Below are positions 52,290-60,807 of a stretch of DNA of 64,000 nucleotides, piece by piece; the stretch's first letter is position 1, and every line of letters begins with the position of its first letter. The position numbers were made by a program, and so were the translations under genes. Origin of the DNA: PMP191F sp047602185 (lineage in GTDB: Bacteria; Bacteroidota; Bacteroidia; Chitinophagales; Chitinophagaceae); NCBI GenBank assembly GCA_047602185.1, contig JASGHY010000001.1:1674001-1738000 (forward strand), read 5' to 3'. The notes beneath the pieces were generated by a model. The model worked only from the letters and a program-made list of their open reading frames with translations. It had not been told where the DNA came from and ran no database searches.

Positions 52290-52865
52290 CTAATTCTTCT
52301 GAATGGCTTTTTGCTGAAGATCTAAGACCTTATCCTTGTAAAAAGCCATCATCGTCATAACATGGTAAGCATTCGCTTTAGCAAAAAAATATTCTTCCCA
52401 CGGGATCATTTTTGAGCCATCATATTTATCACTTATATCGAAAAGATCACCTGGCTTAATATTCTTATTACCTGCATAATACAGCTTAATAAAAGAGTTG
52501 TATGCTAATAAATCATTCTTTAAGGCCTTGATCCTTGCATTATTATTATAAGAAAATGTTTTTTCATCCTTCTTGTCCGCCATGGGTTGCAACTCACTCC
52601 TGATAGTGTCAATGCGGACCAGTATTTTATTTGTTCTGAAAGACAGGTCTACATCGGGCAAATAAGAGGTGTCTATATGAATAGTACCAAGCCCCTCTTC
52701 TTTTGGCAGGCTATCCTTTGCCTGCGTTAATGATTCATTTACTTTTTTGAAGTCACTCAAAGTTTCATCAGAGGTCTTTCGGGCATTCTTTGCGCTCCAC
52801 ACCATATAAGCAAATACCGTTAAACCCAGCACTCCGATAATTACTATAAAATTTTTCTTTGACAT
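52290..52865 (-). CDS. Single-pass protein resembling the N-terminal domain of GldM
   Basis: The 191-residue protein has one membrane helix (~6-24) and a periplasmic helical domain. From memory, the order of elements matches the N-terminal (GldM_N) part of the type IX secretion motor protein GldM: helix then TSDETLSDFKKVNESL, RTNKILVRIDTIRSEL, DLFDISDKYDG, WEEYFFAKANAYHVMTMMAF and KDKVLDLQ. Real GldM continues with three more periplasmic domains (~500 residues); these are absent, and no gldKLN genes are nearby. It lies in a cluster of immunity-like genes. The similarity needs a profile search. Confidence 0.6.
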   Translation of the reverse strand: MSKKNFIVIIGVLGLTVFAYMVWSAKNARKTSDETLSDFKKVNESLTQAKDSLPKEEGLGTIHIDTSYLPDVDLSFRTNKILVRIDTIRSELQPMADKKDEKTFSYNNNARIKALKNDLLAYNSFIKLYYAGNKNIKPGDLFDISDKYDGSKMIPWEEYFFAKANAYHVMTMMAFYKDKVLDLQQKAIQKN

Positions 52866-53110
52866 TATAAATAAATGAAGCGGCTAACAGAATGTATTTT
52901 TTACCCGGAAGTAAATTTAAGGTTAAAATATCCCGCATTAATCAATCCTCTTCCGGAAAATATTATCGGATACTATTCAAGAACAGGTTTTCGCGCAAAG
53001 AAAGATGAGAACAGGAAATAAAAAAGTATCCTCAATACGGGAAGCACAACCTTTATTATCCGGCTAAAAGATCATTACGATCTCTACAGGGTACCATCTC
53101 TACTCTGTCT

Positions 53111-53533
53111 CTATACCCCACCAAAAGAATCCTCAACAAGGTAGAGGCCCATTCCGTTGTAACTATACTTTTTATTCAGTACAATACCCTGCTGTTTATA
53201 TTCCAGCCTTATCGACACAGATTTCTTATCGACCTTTTTAATTGTAATAACAACGGCATTTTCTCTTTTATCTGTACTGTCGTCAATTTCCCGTACCCTG
53301 TTCAACCGGTTGAACTTATTGAATGCTAATGAATCAATACAACTGTAAGAATCATTAATATAGAAAGCTGGAAATTGTCCGTTTACATTTATATAATATT
53401 GTTCAGCTCTTTTATCGTTGATAGCTTCGGAAACAATTGTCTTTACAACATCGCAGGACAGTGAATCGCTTTCTTTGCAATGAACAAGGAAAATACACAT
53501 GGCTGCGACAAAGATATTTTTTACACCCGTCAT
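53111..53533 (-). CDS. Small exported (possible lipoprotein) of unknown function
   Basis: The 140-residue protein has a short signal (NIFVAAMCIFLVHC) with Cys at ~19; HC is not a perfect lipobox, so lipidation is uncertain. The mature part contains EQYYINVNGQFPAFYINDSY and ends with a beta hairpin (KKYSYNGMGLYLVEDSFGG). No family is recognised. It is 20 bp after the next gene upstream in the transcript (53554-54078), so probably co-transcribed. Confidence 0.6.
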   Translation of the reverse strand: MTGVKNIFVAAMCIFLVHCKESDSLSCDVVKTIVSEAINDKRAEQYYINVNGQFPAFYINDSYSCIDSLAFNKFNRLNRVREIDDSTDKRENAVVITIKKVDKKSVSIRLEYKQQGIVLNKKYSYNGMGLYLVEDSFGGV

Positions 53534-53553
53534 ATTCTTCTGTTTAAAGTTAT

Positions 53554-54078
53554 TTACAAAGAGTTTTGCCAGCTCTTTATCATGGCCTCAATATCAGAGA
53601 TCTTCCCTCCTTTAACTATCCTGGAAACCAGGTTTTCCGCTATCACCAATGGAGACAATTCCATTTTCTTTTTAAACCCTGCCACAGCAGGCATATTGGC
53701 TCCCATGTAGTTCGTATCACCTGTTGTCCATGATAACTGTTGATAATTCTTAATAAAACATTCGCCCAGATAATAAGCAACACGCGAGATCAATATCCGG
53801 GATGGTTCATCAAACGAAAAAAGCCCTTTCTGATAGGATTCAGTTTTCCTGATCCATTCCGGTACGTTCTCGTCTTCCTTTCGTGGTATTGTTTTCATTT
53901 GAGCTATAGCCCAGACAAAGACCTGTTCCAGTGAATTGAAAGAATAATCAACAGGTATTCCGGCCTCTTCCAACTGAGAATACAATGAAAGAAAATCTTT
54001 TCCCACCTCGTTACGAAAACTATTAAGATATGCGACAGCCTGCTGTTTACTCAACTTTTCAAAAAAAGCGTAATCCAT
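53554..54078 (-). CDS. Immunity-like soluble protein of unknown family
   Basis: The 174-residue cytoplasmic, helical protein carries the stretch RVAYYLGECFIKNYQQLSWT followed by GDTNYMGANMPAVAGF and LSPLVIAENLVSRI. The same order of elements (YYLGE..., then W..., then P.V.GF) is found, as far as I recall, in small proteins beside SMI1/KNR4 genes. It lies 10 bp after an SMI1/KNR4 gene. An immunity role is inferred from context, not from a proven domain. Confidence 0.6.
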   Translation of the reverse strand: MDYAFFEKLSKQQAVAYLNSFRNEVGKDFLSLYSQLEEAGIPVDYSFNSLEQVFVWAIAQMKTIPRKEDENVPEWIRKTESYQKGLFSFDEPSRILISRVAYYLGECFIKNYQQLSWTTGDTNYMGANMPAVAGFKKKMELSPLVIAENLVSRIVKGGKISDIEAMIKSWQNSL

Positions 54079-54088
54079 TTATTTAGTA

Positions 54089-55009
54089 TTAGATTGCTTC
54101 GGCTATTTTATAAGCATCAATTATCTCATCCACTACTCTTTTTGCATGCGGAATACGCCTTGTTTTAATATACTGTATAAAATCTTTACGTGGTTTTTTA
54201 AGGTAGGCCAGGTAAATTGAATAGGTAATGGCAACTCCTGTACTTAATATTCCTCCGCTACCTTTCCCCAGAAATTCAATTCCAAATCTTATTATTTTCT
54301 CGCTATTTTCTTCAATAACATTCGCTACCTGTTCAGTACTTAATGCAGCCTCTTGCAATTCTTTCAACGAAAGCTGCATTAATACAGGGATACTTTCCCT
54401 ATCAAGGCTATATCCGGCTCTTTGGGCTATTTCATTCTCGACATATGCCAGGTTGGGATTATTGTAAAGTAATATTATATCCTGTATTCTGACACCTGTA
54501 GACTTTGTTGCAGTATCCGTCATCGGTTCTGTTATACTGATATTGTACAAACCTGTTGTTGCAGTACCGGTTTGATAGTCCCAGGGGTGACAAAGTGTTC
54601 CATACTGCCTTATTTCAGTAACGGCATTGTCAAACCATTGCAATAAAGAATCGGAAATACGGTACGTGTTATCCTCTGAATGAAACATAAAAAAAACTGC
54701 GGCCTCCTCCCCAAACAGAGTGACACCGTCAAAATCTCCATTTCCCCAGGCATGAAAAGTTATGATCCCCGATACTGGAAAATATTCCATCTCTTCCAAC
54801 GATAAGATATGAAGCCCGAAAAAAGATAATCCATTTGAAAACAGCAACAGCTCTTTCAAGGTTTCAGGCAACTTTACTCTTTTCTGTGCTTCAAACGCCT
54901 CTAAGCTTTCCGGCGATGCACCTTTATTCAATTCAATGCCTGTCATAACTCCATCTTGATTCACGATTCTTTCATTCAAATATTCCCTGATCGATTGTAC
55001 CACACTCAT
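54089..55009 (-). CDS. SMI1/KNR4 domain protein (immunity-type)
   Basis: The likely start is ATG 55009 (MSVVQSIREYLNERIV); the frame extends to 55069. Residues ~20-150 have the SMI1/KNR4 pattern: SPESLEAFEAQKRVKLPETL, LLLFSNGLSFFGLHIL, FHAWGNGDFDGVTLFGEEAA and VFFMFHSEDNTYRI. This family supplies immunity proteins to contact-dependent toxins. The C-terminal ~150 residues are helical and unassigned. It heads a same-strand cluster reaching to ~50.35 kb; no toxin gene is in the window. Confidence 0.82.
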   Translation of the reverse strand: MSVVQSIREYLNERIVNQDGVMTGIELNKGASPESLEAFEAQKRVKLPETLKELLLFSNGLSFFGLHILSLEEMEYFPVSGIITFHAWGNGDFDGVTLFGEEAAVFFMFHSEDNTYRISDSLLQWFDNAVTEIRQYGTLCHPWDYQTGTATTGLYNISITEPMTDTATKSTGVRIQDIILLYNNPNLAYVENEIAQRAGYSLDRESIPVLMQLSLKELQEAALSTEQVANVIEENSEKIIRFGIEFLGKGSGGILSTGVAITYSIYLAYLKKPRKDFIQYIKTRRIPHAKRVVDEIIDAYKIAEAI

Positions 55010-55318
55010 TTTTGTTCCTGTTTTAATCCCTGTTACAAATGCAGATGAATTGTCCGGATAAGAGCACACTCATCTTACAATAATAACGTAATACAATCGT
55101 TGCAAAAAACGATTTCATCTTTGCATTAAGCCAGTTTACTGCATTTCTAACAGCCTGTTCATTCATTACACTATTCAAGAATATATTTTATTTATCATAC
55201 TTCGTCTGATCGTAGAATTTATTTCAGGAATAAGTTTCATTTTCACGTAGTTATCCTATAATTTAGCGACGGTTTGTACGTTACTATACTGCAAGCCACT
55301 CTAAACTCTAATAATCCC
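55010..55318. promoter_or_regulatory. Divergent spacer with possible -7 element
   Basis: TAATTTAG at 55259-55266 is a reasonable Bacteroidota -7 match for the OmpA-family gene; no TTG is present at the expected -33. The rest of the 309-bp gap is AT-rich, with no repeat or gene recognised. Confidence 0.3.
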
Positions 55319-57019
55319 ATGAATTTCGGTAACCCCATTATCCGCAGGTGGGCATTTGCTATTGGCATGCTCAGTGCTCCAGTGTTATTAAATGCGCAAT
55401 CCGGCGCTTCTACTACCGCTCCTTATTGGTTAGATTCAAGTGTTATTCCCGCGAAGCGTATGCCACAGCATACCGAGTTTGTCAACAACATGTATCCCTT
55501 CCCTGCCAAACCACGCAACCAGTGGGAAATTGGTATCAAGGCCGGTGCAGTAGGCATTGCTGGTGATGTACGCAACCGCTACCCGGGATTTGGCGCAGGG
55601 CTCCATGTTCGTAAGGCATTGGGTTATGTACTGTCTTTACGCGGTGAAGTTGGTTTTGGTACTACCAAGGGGCTCGACTTCAGGCCCTCGATGAGCTACG
55701 GACGCAACAGCGCCTGGAGTGCTTATACTACCGGCGGCAACCCTACCACACCCGTATTTTACAATTACAAAACAACGATGTATGATGCCAGCATCCAGTT
55801 GGTAGCAGCCATCAATAATATCCGTTTTCACCGTCATGAGAATATGTTCAGCCTGTATGGCTTTGTCGGTATCGGCGGTATGATCTGGGATAATAAGGTA
55901 GATGCCCTTGACGGCGCCGGTGGCACTTATACTGCCGGGTTCAACTCTGTAATTGCGCAATATGGCAGTACAGGTTACCAATATAAAGATCGCAAGGCCA
56001 TCAAAAAAGCACTGAAAGGCTTCATGGATGGTAAATATGAAACTGCCGGTGAAACCGACAGCGCCCGTGGCAAACTGTTTGGCAAACCATTTACACCTGT
56101 TTTTGTAACAGGTTTGGGCGTACAATTTAAGCTGAGTAAAAAGCTGAGCCTGTCTATTGAAGATAAAATAAGCTTTACTACTACCGACCTGTTAGAGGGT
56201 CAGCAATGGCAGAACAATGCTACTGATATGGGTGGTGGCGCTTACACATTACCTGCAAGCTCCCGTTATTATGATATGGCAAACTTCCTGTCCGTTGGCC
56301 TTAACCTGTCTATCGGTCGCAAGGCAGTGGAACCACTGTGGTGGCTGAACCCGTTAAGCTATGCTTACAACGAGATCAATAGTCCTAAACACATGCGTTT
56401 GCCCAAACCTGTATTGGATGATAATGACGGCGATGGTGTTACCAACCAGTTTGACATGGAACCCAATACGCCTTCAGGCGCTCCTGTAGACAGTCATGGT
56501 GTAAGCCGTGATACTGATGGCGACGGTGTTCCTGATTACAGGGACAGGGAACTGATCACACCTACACAATGTCAGCCGGTAGATGCAAATGGCGTAGGTA
56601 AATGTCCTCCTCCATCCTGCTGTGATTCTATCACAAGCCTGATGACCAAATGGCAGACACAATGTAATATTGGCGAATTACCAGACATTACGTTTATACG
56701 CAAATCAAATGTTCTTAGCAATGATCAGAAAGCTGTGTTGGCTGGTGTGGCACAAAGATTACGTGATAACTCGTTTTGCAAAATAGCAGTAACAGGTTAT
56801 AGCAGCCAGATGAAAAACGTACAGCAATTAAGCTGGGAACGTGTCAACGCAGTGATCAACTACCTGGTTGAAAAAGAGGGGATCGGCACCGATCGTCTCA
56901 TCTTCAAATACAGTCAGCAAATGGGTAATCCCAATATAATAAAACTCAGAAATGCTACCGGTGAACAAGGCCCTAATACTGTGCCTCCACCGTTCCCGCA
57001 TTTGCGTGGTGGTAAGTAA
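55319..57019 (+). CDS. OmpA-family outer-membrane protein with TSP3-like repeats
   Basis: The start at 55319 (MNFGNPIIRRWAFAIGMLSA ... LLNAQ) gives a clear signal peptide; an upstream ATG at 55274 would add 15 unlikely residues. Residues ~60-350 form a beta-barrel-like domain (WEIGIKAGAVGIAGDVRN, YVLSLRGEVGFGT, LSVGLNLSIGRK). Two thrombospondin-3-like Ca sites follow (DDNDGDGVTNQFD, DTDGDGVPDYRD). The C-terminal domain (IAVTGYSSQMKNVQQLSWER then VNAVINYLV) is a diverged OmpA-like peptidoglycan-binding domain. A perfect palindromic terminator follows. Confidence 0.9.
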   Translation: MNFGNPIIRRWAFAIGMLSAPVLLNAQSGASTTAPYWLDSSVIPAKRMPQHTEFVNNMYPFPAKPRNQWEIGIKAGAVGIAGDVRNRYPGFGAGLHVRKALGYVLSLRGEVGFGTTKGLDFRPSMSYGRNSAWSAYTTGGNPTTPVFYNYKTTMYDASIQLVAAINNIRFHRHENMFSLYGFVGIGGMIWDNKVDALDGAGGTYTAGFNSVIAQYGSTGYQYKDRKAIKKALKGFMDGKYETAGETDSARGKLFGKPFTPVFVTGLGVQFKLSKKLSLSIEDKISFTTTDLLEGQQWQNNATDMGGGAYTLPASSRYYDMANFLSVGLNLSIGRKAVEPLWWLNPLSYAYNEINSPKHMRLPKPVLDDNDGDGVTNQFDMEPNTPSGAPVDSHGVSRDTDGDGVPDYRDRELITPTQCQPVDANGVGKCPPPSCCDSITSLMTKWQTQCNIGELPDITFIRKSNVLSNDQKAVLAGVAQRLRDNSFCKIAVTGYSSQMKNVQQLSWERVNAVINYLVEKEGIGTDRLIFKYSQQMGNPNIIKLRNATGEQGPNTVPPPFPHLRGGK

Positions 57020-57036
57020 TTATAACGTATCCGCAT

Positions 57037-57078
57037 AAAAGTCAAAGCCTTTGTCGTACGACAAAGGCTTTGACTTTT
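57037..57078. terminator. Perfect 42-bp palindromic terminator
   Basis: The sequence is a perfect palindrome of 21-base arms centred at 57057/57058 (GTCAAAGCCTTTGTCGTACG... mirrored), with A-run and T-run ends. It can terminate transcription in both directions and lies 18 bp after the OmpA-family stop. Confidence 0.9.
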
Positions 57079-57084
57079 ATAATC

Positions 57085-57389
57085 AGAAATGAAAAATCGG
57101 GAACCAGGAAATATCGAATACCGAATATTGAATGTCGAAGGGAAGCCAAAAGCCAGGTTGAAAAGTTGGAAGGTTAGCAAGCAAGTACGAAATACGAAGT
57201 TAGAAGTACGGAAGATAAAATATCGAATGCAGAACTTTGAATATCGAATTTCGAAGAAAATACAAGGAGCAACTGCAAATTACCAATTGTCAACTTGTAT
57301 TTCTCGCAGCTCGTAGCTCAAAGCTCGTGGCTTGTATTTCAGATTCACTATTGACTATTGACTTGCTTCAACCACTCACGATTGCCGAC
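57085..57389. repeat. Mosaic repeat region, left arm of a 221-bp inverted repeat
   Basis: Bases 57135-57355 read, as far as I can compare by eye, as the exact reverse complement of 61010-61230. Modules: GGGAAGCCAAAAGCCAGG, TTGGAAGGTTAGCAAGCAAG, AGTACGAAATACGAAGTTAG, GAATATCGAATTTCGAAG, CAAATTACCAATTGTCAACT, CTCGTAGCTCAAAGCTCGTG and ATTCACTATTGAC. The final CACTCACGATTGCCGACTCA run reaches the stop codon of the phosphotransferase gene. Confidence 0.85.
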
Positions 57390-58388
57390 TCACGAATACT
57401 CCTCCGCATAATCCACCATCAAGCCCACCCTTTCCTGTAAATACTTTGTTCCGAAAAAACTGTTTGACCAGTCTTCAAAGGTTTCATACTGAAAGCTCAA
57501 ATAGAACAGGAGTAATAAATAGCCTAATGCCGGTACAGCTTTTTCTTCCTCTTCGGATACAGGACGGCACGACTTGTACACATTCATAAATATGCTAAAA
57601 TCCCTGTCTGCCTTTTCTTTATCTGCCCTGCCAACTGACCGGAGTAAATAATAAAACACATGGAGCGACGCAGGATCATTCATCAGCAGTCCTTTGCCTG
57701 CAAAGTCAAAATCGAAGAGCGTTAACTGGTTGTTGGCGTCAAAGAAGAAGTTCTTGGGAAAATAATCGTAGTGGCAATAACCATAACTGAAAGTGGCTGT
57801 ATCGAACGAACTCATTTTGGCCAGTACCTTTTCAGTAGCTTTTTGCAACAGGGCATATCCTTCCGGGTAGTATTCCTCAAAGGCTGGTTTCAGTACTTCC
57901 ATTGGCTTGCCGGCCGTAGTTTCAAGATCATATACGCCGCGCGTGTATTGCAATTCTATCGCTGACAGAATATTGTGATTAAAAGCCATTTCATGGCCTA
58001 CAATTGTCAATTGCTCCTCATCCGGCACCTGGCTTACAGCCCCCTTGGCATAGGTATATACAACGCCATGTTTTACACCTTCAGCCACCGGGAATGCCTG
58101 GATAAAAGAGCCGCTTTTATCAGCGATAGGAAAAGAGATCTTTGCTCCACGGGCTTTTAAGATCTGTAATAATTCCACTTCTCCCTGTACTTCTTCCAGC
58201 GTACGATGTGCCGCACGATATACTTTTAAAATATATTTCTCATCGGCAGTCTCCAATACATAGGTATCGCTAACGCCATGCAGCCTGAGCTTACAGCGTA
58301 GCAACTGCAATCCGTAACGTTCGGCGATCGTGCTTTTCAATGCATCGGCAGACAGCATGGAATAGCGGGTAGGAAATATATTACTCAT
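57390..58388 (-). CDS. APH-family phosphotransferase
   Basis: The likely start is ATG 58388 (MSNIFPTRYSMLSADALKST); the frame runs to 58460. The ~332-residue kinase-like protein has an N-lobe (VLETADEKYILKVYRAAHRT, GEVELLQILKARGA) and a catalytic loop YCHYDYFPKNFFFD, the HxDxxxxN pattern of aminoglycoside/choline kinases. The Mg-binding LFDFDFAG follows, so catalytic residues are intact. Possible substrates are homoserine, choline or an aminoglycoside; none is indicated. Its stop codon lies inside a repeat module, so the last residues may vary between strains. Confidence 0.85.
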   Translation of the reverse strand: MSNIFPTRYSMLSADALKSTIAERYGLQLLRCKLRLHGVSDTYVLETADEKYILKVYRAAHRTLEEVQGEVELLQILKARGAKISFPIADKSGSFIQAFPVAEGVKHGVVYTYAKGAVSQVPDEEQLTIVGHEMAFNHNILSAIELQYTRGVYDLETTAGKPMEVLKPAFEEYYPEGYALLQKATEKVLAKMSSFDTATFSYGYCHYDYFPKNFFFDANNQLTLFDFDFAGKGLLMNDPASLHVFYYLLRSVGRADKEKADRDFSIFMNVYKSCRPVSEEEEKAVPALGYLLLLFYLSFQYETFEDWSNSFFGTKYLQERVGLMVDYAEEYS

Positions 58389-58461
58389 ACGATGTGTTTC
58401 AATGATGGCGGCGACCAATAGTTCCGCCGGGAGCGAAAAAAGGGCGTCAAATATAGACAAA

Positions 58462-58496
58462 TAAAAATGGCTGCACGATTAAAAATCATGCAGCCA
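58462..58496 (-). terminator. Terminator of the GH92 gene
   Basis: On the minus strand TGGCTGCA (58496-58489) pairs with TGCAGCCA (58475-58468), with additional pairing inside, followed by TTTTTAT. It lies about 20 bp past the GH92 stop. Confidence 0.85.
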
Positions 58497-58515
58497 CCAG
58501 GTATTATTAAAAAGC

Positions 58516-60807
58516 TTATTTAACAGGTGCTGAGAAAGAGTAAGGGTAATCTTCCTGTTTGGTACCCCTGTTCTTATTGGGAGCCGCTACCATTACCACC
58601 TGCATAGAACCGCCCTGCTGCAGCGTGCTATGACTGATCCAGTTCTTACTCCATGCCTTTCCATTGAACAGCACAGACTGTACATAGCGATTGGCTGTAC
58701 TATTACCCGGTGCGGTAATTACGAATTGTTTTCCATTCTGCACCTGCAAAGTGATCTTTTTGAATTGCGGCGCTCCCAGCACATACTGATCAGTGGCCGG
58801 GCAAACAGGATAGAAACCCAGTGATGAGAATACATACCAGGCAGAGGTCTGGCCATTGTCTTCATCACCACAATAACCATCCGGGGTAGGTTTATACAAA
58901 CGAGTCACTGCTTCACGAACCCAGTATTGCGTTTTCCAGGGTTCACCTGCATAATTGTACAGGTACAGCATGTGCTGAATAGGCTGGTTACCATGTGCAT
59001 ATTGTCCCATATTGGCGATCTGCATTTCACGTATTTCATGAATAACACCGCCATAATAACTGTCGTCAAATGAAGGGGGCATAATAAATACAGAATCCAG
59101 CATACGCACAAACTCCTTGCGGCCACCCATCAGGTCCTGCAGGCCCTGGATATCGTGAAACACAGACCATGAGTAATGCCAGCTATTACCTTCTGTAAAT
59201 GCATCACCCCATTTTAGGGGATTGAATGGCGACTGAAAACTGCCGTCTTCATTTTTACCACGCATCAGTTTTGTAGAAGGGTCAAACAGGTTGCGGTAGT
59301 TCTGGCAACGTTTGGCATACAGGTCAATTTCTTCTTTGGGTCTGTTCAATGCTTTCGCCAATTGGTAAATAGCAAAATCATCATACGCGTATTCCAGTGT
59401 ACGGGCCGCATTTTCGTTGATCTTTACATTGTAGGGAACATATCCCAGGCGATTATAATATTCAACGCCTTTGCGTCCTACAGCCGACATAGGGCCTTCG
59501 TTGTTGGCACCATGTACCAACGCCTTGTACAGTGTTTCAATATCATAACCGCGCATACCTTTCATATAAGCGTCAGATACTACAGCAGCAGAGTTATTAC
59601 CAACCATAATGTCAGCAAAGCCCGGGCTGCTCCATTCCGGCAAAAAGCCACCTTCTTTGTAATCATTCACCAGGCCTTCCTGCATTTCTTTATTGATAGC
59701 AGGATATACCAGGTTCAGGAATGGATACAATGCACGGAAAGTATCCCAGAAACCCGTACCACCAAACATATAACCCGGCAATACTTCACCGGTATATGGG
59801 CTATAGTGCATTATTTTTCCTGCAGCATCTATTTCATACAGTTTGTTCGGGAAAAACAGTGTGCGGTATAAACAGGAGTAAAATGTGCGGGTCTGATCAA
59901 CCGTACCTCCTTCCACTTTTATCTTGCCGAGTGTTTTATTCCAGGTATCTTTTCCCTTCTGCACCACGGCTTCAAAATTATCGTTACCGATCTCGCGCAG
60001 GTTCAGTTCAGCCTGTTCAGCACTGATAAAAGAGGATGCTACTTTTACATTTACCTGCTCACCACGTTTACCGATCTTAAAGCCTACAACAGCTCCTACG
60101 TGTTTATCCTGCAGTTCCAGCTTGCTTTTCTCCAGCACAGAATCGCGCCAGGTATAAGTAAGTGTAAAAGGTTTATCAAAAACAATTACAAAGTAGTTCT
60201 TGAAATTGGGGAGCTTGCCACGACTGTAACGTGTTGAATAACCAATGATCTTATTTTGTTCAGGAATGATCTTAACATAGGAGCCACGTTCAAAAGCATC
60301 CACAACCACAAATGAGCTATCTGTTTTAGGGAAGGTAAAACGCAACCGCGCCGCCCTTTCAGTAGGCGTTATTTCAGCAGTTACATCATGATCTGCCAGG
60401 TACACACTGTAATAATGCGGTTGAGAGATCTCCGATTTATGAGAGAACCAGCTGGCCCGATCGTTTTCAGTAAACACCAGCTTACCAGCTACAGGCATAA
60501 TGGAAAACTGGCCATAATCATTCATCCAGGGTGAAGGCTGGTGTGTTTGTTTTAAGCCCCTGATCTTATCAGCGCCATACGTATATTGCCAGCCATTACC
60601 ATTGTTGCCGGTTTGTGGTGTCCACATATTCATACCCCAGGGCAAACCAATGGCAGGATAAGTATTACCATTCGATAAACTTACTTTGGAATCTGTGCCC
60701 ATCAACGGATTCACCCAATCCACAGGACTGGTTACCTGTTCCACCAACTGCGCATTGGCAATGCCTATACCGAGTGTGGCGAGTACAGAAAAAACAAAAT
60801 GTTTCAT
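58516..60807 (-). CDS. GH92 family alpha-mannosidase (exported)
   Basis: The start at 60807 (MKHFVFSVLATLGIGIANAQ) gives a signal peptide; ATG 60831 (MRKTAFKT...) is also possible. The frame runs on to 61128 only by reading through the repeat. The 763-residue enzyme has the GH92 opening VDWVNPLMGTDSKVSLSNGN then TYPAIGLPWGMNMWTPQTG. The catalytic (alpha/alpha)6 domain shows GTGFWDTFRALYPFLNLVYP, NSWHYSWSVFHDIQGL and GDEDNGQTSAWYVFSSLGFY. The family comprises Ca-dependent exo-alpha-mannosidases, often alpha-1,2. It is probably periplasmic and followed in the map by a GH43 gene. Confidence 0.95.
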   Translation of the reverse strand: MKHFVFSVLATLGIGIANAQLVEQVTSPVDWVNPLMGTDSKVSLSNGNTYPAIGLPWGMNMWTPQTGNNGNGWQYTYGADKIRGLKQTHQPSPWMNDYGQFSIMPVAGKLVFTENDRASWFSHKSEISQPHYYSVYLADHDVTAEITPTERAARLRFTFPKTDSSFVVVDAFERGSYVKIIPEQNKIIGYSTRYSRGKLPNFKNYFVIVFDKPFTLTYTWRDSVLEKSKLELQDKHVGAVVGFKIGKRGEQVNVKVASSFISAEQAELNLREIGNDNFEAVVQKGKDTWNKTLGKIKVEGGTVDQTRTFYSCLYRTLFFPNKLYEIDAAGKIMHYSPYTGEVLPGYMFGGTGFWDTFRALYPFLNLVYPAINKEMQEGLVNDYKEGGFLPEWSSPGFADIMVGNNSAAVVSDAYMKGMRGYDIETLYKALVHGANNEGPMSAVGRKGVEYYNRLGYVPYNVKINENAARTLEYAYDDFAIYQLAKALNRPKEEIDLYAKRCQNYRNLFDPSTKLMRGKNEDGSFQSPFNPLKWGDAFTEGNSWHYSWSVFHDIQGLQDLMGGRKEFVRMLDSVFIMPPSFDDSYYGGVIHEIREMQIANMGQYAHGNQPIQHMLYLYNYAGEPWKTQYWVREAVTRLYKPTPDGYCGDEDNGQTSAWYVFSSLGFYPVCPATDQYVLGAPQFKKITLQVQNGKQFVITAPGNSTANRYVQSVLFNGKAWSKNWISHSTLQQGGSMQVVMVAAPNKNRGTKQEDYPYSFSAPVK

